From positions 124,001 through 188,000 of the forward strand of contig JADBYA010000005.1 in the NCBI GenBank assembly GCA_020403245.1: a stretch of DNA of 64,000 bases, read 5' to 3'. The notes under the pieces are model-generated. The model saw only the letters and a list, made by a program, of their open reading frames with translations. It was not told where the DNA came from and made no database searches. Position 1 is the stretch's first letter. The number at the start of each line of letters is the position of its first letter. Origin of the DNA: Flavobacterium sp. (lineage in GTDB: Bacteria > Bacteroidota > Bacteroidia > Flavobacteriales > Flavobacteriaceae). This document shows positions 51,847 to 58,724 of the stretch, in pieces. The position numbers and the translations under genes are program-made.

Positions 51847-52506
51847 TTATTCTAAGATAATTTTAGGAAGATTTTCATTTAACCATCTGTATTTATTCAA
51901 AATCATAATATGCGTTCCGCCTTTGACTGAAATGTAATTTTTTATATTTTTAGGAGGAAAAACTTCATCGGCATCTCCATGAATATGAATAATTTTATGG
52001 TCTATATCTATTCGCTCCCAGTTTATAATCTCTTCTATCGCCCAATCTAAATATTTTTTATCTCTAACCGAGAGATATTTTTCATACAATACCAACCTTT
52101 GTTTAATAATAGAAGAACCGAAAGTAAATTTTGCCAAAAGTTCAATGTTTTCAAATAACTGGGTTGGTATGAGTTTATAAGCTTTTGTTGATTTAGCAAT
52201 TTTCATTGGTGTAGGTAATTCAGATTTTGATTTTACACTAGATATGATTATTACCTTCATTGGATTTAAAAATTGTTTCATTTCTTGAACCAAAATCCCG
52301 CCAAAAGAAACGCCAATTAAAACTACCTTGTCGTGTTTAATATTTATTGCCATTCTCGCTGCATATGATTTTATACTTTCTCGAGGGTTTGGAATAAACC
52401 ATTCCAAATAGTGAATTTCAAAAATATCATTTGGAAGTTGTATCCTTTGAAATATAGTGGAACTCGCGGCCATGCCTGGCATAAAATAAACATGAATTTT
52501 AGTCAT
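51847..52506 (-). CDS. Alpha/beta-hydrolase
   Basis: 219 residues. The nucleophile elbow is VVLIGVSFGGILVQEM (Ser about 68), preceded by the oxyanion-type segment YFMPGMAASSTIF; the C-terminal acid and His are in HIHGDADEVFPP and KGGTHIMIL. No signal peptide. Similar small hydrolases are widespread in Flavobacteriaceae; substrate unknown. Encoded 55 bp upstream of the transglycosylase gene on the same strand and possibly co-transcribed. Confidence 0.82.
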   Translation of the reverse strand: MTKIHVYFMPGMAASSTIFQRIQLPNDIFEIHYLEWFIPNPRESIKSYAARMAINIKHDKVVLIGVSFGGILVQEMKQFLNPMKVIIISSVKSKSELPTPMKIAKSTKAYKLIPTQLFENIELLAKFTFGSSIIKQRLVLYEKYLSVRDKKYLDWAIEEIINWERIDIDHKIIHIHGDADEVFPPKNIKNYISVKGGTHIMILNKYRWLNENLPKIILE

Positions 52507-52574
52507 ATTTTAAATCAAAACCAGTTAATTATTAGTATTTTTGCATAAAAATAATCCTTTTAATTCATATAATC

Positions 52575-52886
52575 ATGAACGATGCGCTAATTTTGGAAAA
52601 AATGGAAATTAAAGACAACACCTTTGCCCGTCAATTTGAAACTATAGTTGATGGAAAATTGATTTCAATAGAATATTCATTTCAAGAAAAGAAAATTTTC
52701 CTTACCAGAATAAATACTTTTGAAGGTTTTCAAGATGAAAATTTTATAAATGATTTCTTAAAAAATATTATGGAAATTGCTTATGAGCGAAAGTTAAAAG
52801 TTGTCCCTATTTTACCTAAAATTGCGCTTTTTTTTAGAAAAAACACTTCGTATAAAGATTTACTTCCACCAGGAATTAAAATATAA
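52575..52886 (+). CDS. GNAT-type N-acetyltransferase, short YjdJ-like
   Basis: 103 residues, the single-domain minimal GNAT family: NTFARQFETIVDGKLISIEYSF at the start, a short core with FINDFLKNIMEIAYERKLKVVP that would hold the acetyl-CoA phosphates, and PKIALFFRKNTSYKDLL. Members are predicted acetyltransferases without a known substrate. An internal Met at codon 11 (MEIKDN) could be the start. Divergent from the hydrolase gene. Confidence 0.75.
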   Translation: MNDALILEKMEIKDNTFARQFETIVDGKLISIEYSFQEKKIFLTRINTFEGFQDENFINDFLKNIMEIAYERKLKVVPILPKIALFFRKNTSYKDLLPPGIKI

Positions 52887-52956
52887 GTTTTAGAAAAATC
52901 CAACATAGAAATTCCAAATTCCATAAGAGTTTGGATTTTTTTTTTATATTTATAAA

Positions 52957-53298
52957 ATGGATACAGAAGCATTACGACAGGGAATCATTGATTTCTTTGA
53001 AAAGATTGATAAATATTATGGTAGTAAAACAGAGGTAACTCAAGGATTATTTTCTAAACTTGATGATGTGAATGCAGCATTGACTACATGGAATTTATCG
53101 GAGTTTCAACTTATTCGTTCTGCTTATCGAAACAATGGCGGTAAATTTATGTTTGAAGGAAATGGAAACTATTTTGAAATTGCTGCCGAAAAACTTATTG
53201 ATTTCAAGCAACTTGGACGAAATAAATTTGAGTTTATAGAACAATATGGTGAAACTGTTTTTAGAATTACTAAGATTCGGTTTCATTATAAGTATTAG
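52957..53298 (+). CDS. Hypothetical cytoplasmic protein
   Basis: 113 residues with no signal or membrane segment. Helical N half (LRQGIIDFFEKIDKYYGSKT, then TQGLFSKLDDVNAALTTWN) and a beta-leaning C half with FMFEGNGNYFEIAAEK and ETVFRITKIRFHYKY. I do not recognise the family. Codon use looks like the neighbours. A hairpin of AAATTCC units follows the stop and separates it from mtaB. Confidence 0.6.
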   Translation: MDTEALRQGIIDFFEKIDKYYGSKTEVTQGLFSKLDDVNAALTTWNLSEFQLIRSAYRNNGGKFMFEGNGNYFEIAAEKLIDFKQLGRNKFEFIEQYGETVFRITKIRFHYKY

Positions 53299-53301
53299 AA
53301 A

Positions 53302-53370
53302 TTCCAATTTTTTAAATTCCAAATTCCAAGTCTACACAGTTGGAATTTGGAATTTTTCGTTTTGGAATTT
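53302..53370. repeat. Heptad hairpin serving as shared terminator of two converging genes
   Basis: AAATTCCAAATTCCAA (53314-53329) is perfectly complementary to TTGGAATTTGGAATTT (53340-53355) around a ten-base loop. The right arm lies inside the last codons of mtaB. T-rich sequence follows on the plus strand. Confidence 0.85.
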
Positions 53371-54675
53371 TAACCTCACACTTCCATCTTCATTAATTTT
53401 GGTCAAATTGATTTCGTGCAACGCATTGACTAATTCTGGATTCCAAGGTGTTTTTACTCTGACATAATTTTCGGTAAAGCCATGGATGTATCCTTCTTTA
53501 TTTTCGCTTTCAAACAATACTGTTCGGTTAGTTCCTATTTGACTTTCATAAAAAGCACGACGTTTTTTTACAGACAAACCTCTTAACATCTTACTTCGTT
53601 TGTTTCTTATATTCAACGGCACTGCACCTTGCATGGTTGCAGCTTCTGTATTATCCCTTTCGGAATAGGTAAAAACATGCAAATAAGAAATATCCATTTC
53701 ATTTAAAAAATGATAGGTTTCCAAAAAATGTTGATCAGTTTCGCCTGGAAACCCAACAATCACATCGACACCAATACAGGCGTGTGGCATTACTTCACGA
53801 ATTTTATTTACACGTTCAGTATACACTTCTCGTTGATAGCGTCTTTTCATTTTACCAAGAATTTCGTTGCTCCCACTTTGCAATGGAATATGAAAATGTG
53901 GCACAAATGTTCTGCTTTGAGATACAAATTCGATGGTTTCGTTTTTGAGTAAATTTGGTTCTATGGAAGAAATTCGTAAACGCTCAATTCCTTCCACTTC
54001 GTCTAATGCTTTTACTAAATCTAGAAAAGTATGTTCGTGTTTTTTATTCCCAAATTCACCTTTGCCATAATCGCCAATATTCACCCCAGTTAAAACGATT
54101 TCTTTAATTCCTTGCTGAGAAATTTCGGAAGCATTTTTCAAGACATTTTCCAAAGCATCACTTCTGGAAATTCCACGCGCCAATGGAATGGTGCAATACG
54201 TGCATTTATAATCGCAACCATCCTGTACTTTTAAAAAAGCTCGTGTTCGATCGCCTATGGAGTAACTGCCTACATAAAAATCAGCTTCGGCAATCTCGCA
54301 AGAATGCACTTCGCCCCTATCATTTTTGGACAAATCATTAATGTAATCGGTAATTTTGAATTTTTCGGTGGCACCCAAAACCAAATCAACACCATCAACA
54401 GCCGCTAATTCTTCTGGTTTTAATTGTGCATAACAACCTACTGCAGCAACGAACGCCTTTTCATTGAGCTTCATGGCTTTTTTTACTACTTGTTTGAATT
54501 GTTTATCGGCATTTTCGGTAACCGAACAAGTATTGATGACATAGATATCGGCTACTTCTTCAAAGTCAACTCTGTCAAATCCCTCGTTTTGAAAATTCCT
54601 TGCTATAGTAGACGTTTCGGAAAAATTTAATTTACATCCCAAAGTGTAGAATGCTACTTTCTTTTTTTGTTCCAT
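53332..54675 (-). CDS. mtaB: tRNA t6A37 methylthiotransferase MtaB
   Basis: 447 residues, a radical SAM enzyme adding methylthio to t6A37 of tRNA. N-terminal MTTase domain with FYTLGCKLNFSET, NTCSVTENADKQF and AVGCYAQLKPEEL carrying the three auxiliary-cluster Cys; radical SAM cluster CDYKCTYCTIPLARG; TRAM domain near the C terminus. The final residues (about EKFQIPTV) are encoded by the heptad hairpin, which suggests the original stop was lost or replaced by repeat sequence (inference). Single gene. Confidence 0.95.
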   Translation of the reverse strand: MEQKKKVAFYTLGCKLNFSETSTIARNFQNEGFDRVDFEEVADIYVINTCSVTENADKQFKQVVKKAMKLNEKAFVAAVGCYAQLKPEELAAVDGVDLVLGATEKFKITDYINDLSKNDRGEVHSCEIAEADFYVGSYSIGDRTRAFLKVQDGCDYKCTYCTIPLARGISRSDALENVLKNASEISQQGIKEIVLTGVNIGDYGKGEFGNKKHEHTFLDLVKALDEVEGIERLRISSIEPNLLKNETIEFVSQSRTFVPHFHIPLQSGSNEILGKMKRRYQREVYTERVNKIREVMPHACIGVDVIVGFPGETDQHFLETYHFLNEMDISYLHVFTYSERDNTEAATMQGAVPLNIRNKRSKMLRGLSVKKRRAFYESQIGTNRTVLFESENKEGYIHGFTENYVRVKTPWNPELVNALHEINLTKINEDGSVRLKFQNEKFQIPTV

Positions 54676-54699
54676 AGTAATTCCTCAATTGATTAAACC

Positions 54700-54720
54700 G
54701 GACTGCCGACAGGCAGGTCG
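54700..54720. repeat. Short dispersed palindrome CTGCCGACAGGCAG, copy 2
   Basis: The inverse of the repeat at 50762, differing only outside the 15-base core. Lies 25 bp upstream of the mtaB start codon. Confidence 0.7.
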
Positions 54721-54761
54721 TTGTCAAAAATTGAGTGGGCAAATTTATGAATAATTTTAAA

Positions 54762-54820
54762 AAAAAACAGCCACAGATTCACAGATTAAAATAATTTTAA
54801 AAATCTGTGAATCTGTGGCT
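54762..54820 (-). terminator. Terminator of the GlmU-like gene, 19-bp perfect stem
   Basis: AGCCACAGATTCACAGATT (54769-54787) and AATCTGTGAATCTGTGGCT (54802-54820) are perfect complements; on the minus strand nine T follow. The arms contain an eight-base direct repeat. It lies just after the stop of the gene at 54833. Confidence 0.88.
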
Positions 54821-54832
54821 AAACTTATTAAA

Positions 54833-56008
54833 CTATTCTTTTCTAAACTTTTTAGTTACTTCAAAAACGTGTTCCAAAATCTTAGCGTCTTCCTCAGTAA
54901 ATTCCACTTGTCGGCGAGCCATAACTATTTTGGCAGTTTGAATTGCTTTAGACGTTAAATAAGTAGTAAATCCCGAAGCGCCACCCCAAGAAAAACTTGG
55001 CACAAAATTGCGAGGAAAACCAGCTCCAAAAATGTTGGCATTTACACCCACTACAGTTCCGGTATTGAACATGGTATTGATACCACATTTGCTATGATCG
55101 CCCATCATCAGTCCGCAAAACTGCAAACCAGTTCGTGCAAATCCTTCGGTTTCATAACTCCACAAACGCACTTCTTCGTAGTTGTTTTTTAAATTGGAAT
55201 TATTGCTGTCGGCACCCATATTACACCATTCGCCAAGAACCGAATTTCCTAAAAATCCATCGTGGCCTTTATTGGAATAGCCAAATAAAACCGAGTTATT
55301 CACTTCGCCACCTATTCTACAATGAGGCCCAATAGTTGTAGCGCCATATACTTTTGTAGCCAGTTTTACTTGAGCTTCTTCGCACAAAGCAAATGGTCCA
55401 CGAATGACCGAACCTTCCATAATTTCTGCGTTTTTTCCAATGTATATTGGTCCAGTAGAGGCATTTAAAGTGACAAATTCTAGCTTTGCTCCTTCTTCGA
55501 TAAAAATGTTTTCGGGAGAAATTACATTGACACTTTTAGGAATCGGTTGTGACTTTCTGTCTTCTGTAATCAATTCAAAATCTTCGCGAAGTGCGGCATC
55601 ATTTTTGGCAAAAATATCCCAAGTGTGTTCCAATTTTAAGCACTCTTCATTGAATTCAATTATTTCATAAGTATCAAAATCAACTTCTTCTTGCGTGTCA
55701 TTAGTATAAAAAGCAATCACTTCTTCTCCTTGAAAAATAGCTTGGTTTTTCTCTAAATTTTTGACAATTTCTGCCAAAATATCGTTGGGTAAAAAAGAAG
55801 CGTTAATCAATACATTATTCTCCATTTCCACCATTGGAAATTTTTCAGACAGGTATTCTTCCGTCAAAGTGGTTGTTGTTGAACCCAAATATTTCTCCCA
55901 TTTTTCACGAATGGTTAATATTCCGACACGAATATCGGCTACCGGACGAGTAAAGGTAAAAGGAAGTAAAGCATTGCGAACTGTTCCGTCAAAAAGTATG
56001 TAATTCAT
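54833..56008 (-). CDS. GlmU-family sugar nucleotidyltransferase-like protein
   Basis: 391 residues. N-terminal nucleotidyltransferase-like domain of the NTP_transf_4 type, opening NYILFDGTVRNALLPFTFTR, where the classical GxGTRM glycine-rich loop is replaced, and a C-terminal left-handed beta-helix (about 190-370: GPIYIGKNAEIMEGSVIRGP, GATTIGPHCRIGGEV). Bacteroidota have this in addition to, or in place of, typical GlmU; real activity is unproven. Transcribed alone, before rpmE2 in the same direction. Confidence 0.85.
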   Translation of the reverse strand: MNYILFDGTVRNALLPFTFTRPVADIRVGILTIREKWEKYLGSTTTTLTEEYLSEKFPMVEMENNVLINASFLPNDILAEIVKNLEKNQAIFQGEEVIAFYTNDTQEEVDFDTYEIIEFNEECLKLEHTWDIFAKNDAALREDFELITEDRKSQPIPKSVNVISPENIFIEEGAKLEFVTLNASTGPIYIGKNAEIMEGSVIRGPFALCEEAQVKLATKVYGATTIGPHCRIGGEVNNSVLFGYSNKGHDGFLGNSVLGEWCNMGADSNNSNLKNNYEEVRLWSYETEGFARTGLQFCGLMMGDHSKCGINTMFNTGTVVGVNANIFGAGFPRNFVPSFSWGGASGFTTYLTSKAIQTAKIVMARRQVEFTEEDAKILEHVFEVTKKFRKE

Positions 56009-56010
56009 TT

Positions 56011-56062
56011 GAGAAGTTTAAAAGTTTTAGGGTTTAAAAGTTTAAGGGGTCAATTCTTACTT
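56011..56062. repeat. Degenerate heptamer arm (AAGTTTA-type)
   Basis: GTTTAAA AGTTTTA GGGTTTA-type units directly upstream of the GlmU-like start codon, with a short complementary stretch CTTTTAAAC at 56060-56068. Confidence 0.55.
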
Positions 56063-56096
56063 TTAAACACATTTCAAAGTTACAAAACTTTGGTTC

Positions 56097-56128
56097 ATAA
56101 AAAAACCTTCCATAAAAATGAAAGGTTT
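56097..56128 (-). terminator. rpmE2 terminator
   Basis: Minus-strand stem AAAACCTT / AAGGTTTT (56101-56108 and 56121-56128) followed by T residues, 38 bp after the L31 stop. Confidence 0.8.
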
Positions 56129-56165
56129 TGTAAAAATTTGAAAATCTATCCCGAAGGTTAGGGAC

Positions 56166-56417
56166 TTATTTTGCGTGTTTAGCGTATTTGGTTTTAAATT
56201 TATCGATACGTCCTGCCGTATCGATAAGTTTAGATTTACCTGTGTAAAAAGGATGAGAACTTCTAGAAATCTCCATTTTGTAAACTGGATATTCAACACC
56301 TTCGTGTGTGATGGTTTCTTTTGTTTCAACTGTTGATTTAGTAATAAAAACATCGTCGTTCGACATGTCTTTAAACGCCACTAATCTGTAATTTTCTGGG
56401 TGAATTCCTTTTTTCAT
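56166..56417 (-). CDS. rpmE2: 50S ribosomal protein L31, type B
   Basis: 83 residues. Type B L31 without the zinc-binding Cys: [20 protein letters not shown], then [20 protein letters not shown] [16 protein letters not shown], and a C-terminal helix-rich end KFKTKYAKH. No CxxC motif, so the zinc-independent form. Preceded by a promoter and a leader of about 100 nt, followed by a terminator. No second L31 is present here. Confidence 0.97.
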   Translation of the reverse strand: MKKGIHPENYRLVAFKDMSNDDVFITKSTVETKETITHEGVEYPVYKMEISRSSHPFYTGKSKLIDTAGRIDKFKTKYAKHAK

Positions 56418-56521
56418 GATAAATCTTTTATTGTTGTGAAGTAGTTTGTTTTGATGCTTTCATTCCGAAAGGTATAAACTTACTACAGCTTTTAATATTT
56501 ATGTTTTTTATTTAGCGTGTG

Positions 56522-56550
56522 CAAAAATACAATTTTTTTACAAAAATCAA
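56522..56550 (-). promoter_or_regulatory. rpmE2 promoter and long leader
   Basis: On the minus strand TTG (56548-56550), 18 bp, TATTTTTG (56522-56529). The transcript would have a leader of about 100 nt, long enough for regulation; AGTTT/AAACT and TTTCGGAATGAAA segments could fold. Confidence 0.65.
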
Positions 56551-56638
56551 AGCGATGTGTAACTTTTTTTAAATGTTTCCTACTTAATATAGGATTTACT
56601 TATATTTGTTAAAATTTAAAAACTAAAAATTAAATATT

Positions 56639-57169
56639 ATGAATGAAATTATTAAGAAAAACGGAATTACATTTGGAATTATCCTAGGATTATTTTCATT
56701 ACTAATTACAACTGCTATTTACGCAATAGATTTGCAGTTATTTACAAGTTGGTGGATTGGAGGTATCGCAATTGTTGTACCAATAATTATCGGTTTTGTT
56801 TTAGTTTCAAAAACAAAAAAACAATTGAATGGCAACATTAATTTCAAAGAAGCCTTCACCGTTTATTTTATTGCTGCAGTTATTGGATCGTTCATTTCTA
56901 AACTTTTTGAATATATTTTATTTAACTTCATAGATCCACAAGCTAAAGAAACTATCAAAGAAATCAACATCAAATATACAACTGAAATGATGGAAAAGCT
57001 TGGTGCTCCAGCGGCATCAATAAATGAAGCTATGCAAAAAGTAGCAGAAACCGATAATTATTCCATTGGCAATATTATATTTGGATTAGCTATGGGATTA
57101 GTTTTTCATGCTATTTTCGGCTTAATTTTAGCTGCAATTTTTAAATCAAAATCGAACGAAGGATTGTAA
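56639..57169 (+). CDS. DUF4199 membrane protein
   Basis: 176 residues with four predicted membrane segments (about 10-28, 35-53, 73-95 and 145-168). The DUF4199 pattern is seen in NGITFGIILGLFSLLI, NINFKEAFTVYFIAAVIGSF and the C-terminal GNIIFGLAMGLVFHAIFGLI. A helical loop of about 45 residues with PAASINEAMQKVAE lies between segments three and four. Function unknown. The next gene, a GT2 glycosyltransferase, starts on the base after its stop codon, a pairing seen widely in Flavobacteriaceae. Confidence 0.88.
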   Translation: MNEIIKKNGITFGIILGLFSLLITTAIYAIDLQLFTSWWIGGIAIVVPIIIGFVLVSKTKKQLNGNINFKEAFTVYFIAAVIGSFISKLFEYILFNFIDPQAKETIKEINIKYTTEMMEKLGAPAASINEAMQKVAETDNYSIGNIIFGLAMGLVFHAIFGLILAAIFKSKSNEGL

Positions 57170-58126
57170 ATGAATCTATCCATCATCATTCCGCTACTTA
57201 ACGAGCAGGAATCTTTACCCGAATTGCATCAATGGATTGTCAACGTGATGACAGCTCACAAGTATTCCTATGAAGTTATTTTTATTGATGATGGAAGTAC
57301 GGATGACTCTTGGCGGATTATAGAATCGCTTTCAAAAGAAAATGGGAATGTAAAAGGCATTCGTTTCATGCGAAATTTTGGAAAATCACAAGCATTGCAT
57401 GCCGGTTTTGCTAAAGCGCAAGGCGATGTAGTCATTACTATGGATGCCGATTTACAAGATAGTCCAGAGGAAATTCCAGATTTGTACAAAATGGTAATGA
57501 ACCAAGATTATGATTTGGTTTCGGGTTGGAAAAAGAAACGTTATGATTCGGTTGTAACAAAGAATTTACCATCCAAACTTTTTAATTGGGCTGCACGAAA
57601 AACTTCTGGAGTTCATCTTAATGATTTTAATTGTGGCTTGAAAGCTTACAAAAATACCGTAATTAAAAACATTGAAGTTTCGGGCGAAATGCACCGTTAC
57701 ATCCCTGTTTTAGCCAAGAATGCTGGATTTTCTAAAATTGGCGAAAAAGTGGTCATTCATCAAGCCCGAAAATATGGAGAGTCTAAATTTGGGGTGAGTC
57801 GCTTTATCAATGGATTTCTGGATTTAATTACCATTTGGTTTTTATCACGTTATGGCAAAAGACCGATGCATCTTTTTGGTGCTGGGGGCGTTTTGATGTT
57901 TATCATTGGATTCATAGCAACTGGTTTTATTATTTCTATTAAACTTATTAGGTTATATTCTGGTTTTAAAACTGTTTTAGTGACAGAGAATCCTCTTTTT
58001 TATATCGCTTTAACGGCTATGATTATAGGTTCACAATTATTTTTAGCTGGATTTTTGGGCGAAATTATTCTTCGAACAAAGAATAACGAGGAACGCTATA
58101 AAATTTCAAGTGAGGTGAATTTGTAG
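57170..58126 (+). CDS. Polyprenyl-phosphate glycosyltransferase (GT2, ArnC/DPM1-like)
   Basis: 318 residues. GT-A domain about 1-220: LSIIIPLLNEQESLPELHQ, VIFIDDGSTDDSW, KGIRFMRNFGKSQALHAGF and the DxD-type MDADLQDSPEEI. Two membrane helices near 232-262 and 272-298 (GGVLMFIIGFIATGFI, ALTAMIIGSQLFLAGF) place it in the group that loads a sugar onto a lipid-phosphate carrier. The sugar is unknown. It begins immediately after the DUF4199 stop, so the two are translated from one message. Confidence 0.9.
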   Translation: MNLSIIIPLLNEQESLPELHQWIVNVMTAHKYSYEVIFIDDGSTDDSWRIIESLSKENGNVKGIRFMRNFGKSQALHAGFAKAQGDVVITMDADLQDSPEEIPDLYKMVMNQDYDLVSGWKKKRYDSVVTKNLPSKLFNWAARKTSGVHLNDFNCGLKAYKNTVIKNIEVSGEMHRYIPVLAKNAGFSKIGEKVVIHQARKYGESKFGVSRFINGFLDLITIWFLSRYGKRPMHLFGAGGVLMFIIGFIATGFIISIKLIRLYSGFKTVLVTENPLFYIALTAMIIGSQLFLAGFLGEIILRTKNNEERYKISSEVNL

Positions 58127-58170
58127 TTCAACTTGAGGACACAATTTGTGACCTCAAACCAAAATTTACT

Positions 58171-58539
58171 ATGGAAATAGAAGTTATTCAAAATAAAATT
58201 TATGAAATTCGAGGTAATAAAGTCATGCTTGATTTTGATTTGTCATTGCTATATGGAGTTGAAACACGTGTTTTAAAACAAAGTATTAGGAGGAATTTAA
58301 AAAGATTTCCAGAAGATTTTATGTTTGAACTTTCGGATTTAGAGATAAATCGCCTGGTATCACAAAATGTGATACCATCAAAAAGCTATTTAGGTGGTTC
58401 TTCTCCTTTTGCCTTTACAGAACAGGGTATTGCAATGTTATCAAGTGTTTTAAAAAGTGAAAAAAAGCCCCACCCCAGCCCTCCCCAAAGGGGAGGGAGA
58501 AGGAAAAAATTGGATTTAAAAAATAATTTAAGAATTTGA
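58171..58539 (+). pseudogene. ORF6N-domain gene truncated by a dispersed repeat
   Basis: The first 98 codons match ORF6N-domain proteins: EVIQNKIYEIRGNKVMLDFD, LYGVETRVLKQSIRRN and the block SSPFAFTEQGIAMLSSVLKSE. From about 58467 the frame enters a C-rich repeat and the product ends in unrelated KKPHPSPPQRGG residues. Intact proteins of this family are about 160-190 residues long, so the C-terminal half is missing and no trace of it was found downstream. ORF6N domains are common in phage and accessory DNA. Confidence 0.8.
58467..58500. repeat. C-rich dispersed palindromic repeat
   Basis: CCTCCCC-AAA-GGGGAGG (58480-58496) preceded by CCCCACCCCAGCC is far richer in G and C than the rest of the window. 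Repeats of this form are scattered through Bacteroidota genomes. It interrupts the ORF6N gene. Confidence 0.75.
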
Positions 58540-58616
58540 TGATTAATTTTGTATTGAAAATGTAATTTAACAAACGTAAAACAACGATTGATATAATAAA
58601 TAAGTTTACAAATTAG

Positions 58617-58713
58617 CTTAGCCCTGATAGAAGCGGTATCCTTTTTATTTTTGTCATTCTGAGCTTGTCGAAGGACAAAATAAAAAGATATAGCGAATAG
58701 CAGGATTGGCTTC
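58617..58713 (+). ncRNA. Structured element immediately upstream of phosphoglucomutase
   Basis: AGCC (58619-58622) pairs with GGCT (58708-58711); inside are GAAGCGGTATCC and AGATATAGCGAATAGCAGGAT flanks and a long variable hairpin CTTTTTATTTTTGTC / GACAAAATAAAAAG. The layout and flanks resemble the element before glgC (5260-5344). The loop of the central hairpin is TCATTCTGAGCTTGTCGAAG, itself a widespread repeat sequence. The element ends 11 bp before the ATG, so its folding could control translation. The Flavo-1 motif is a candidate identity, not tested. Confidence 0.5.
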
Positions 58714-58724
58714 AAAAAAAGATT

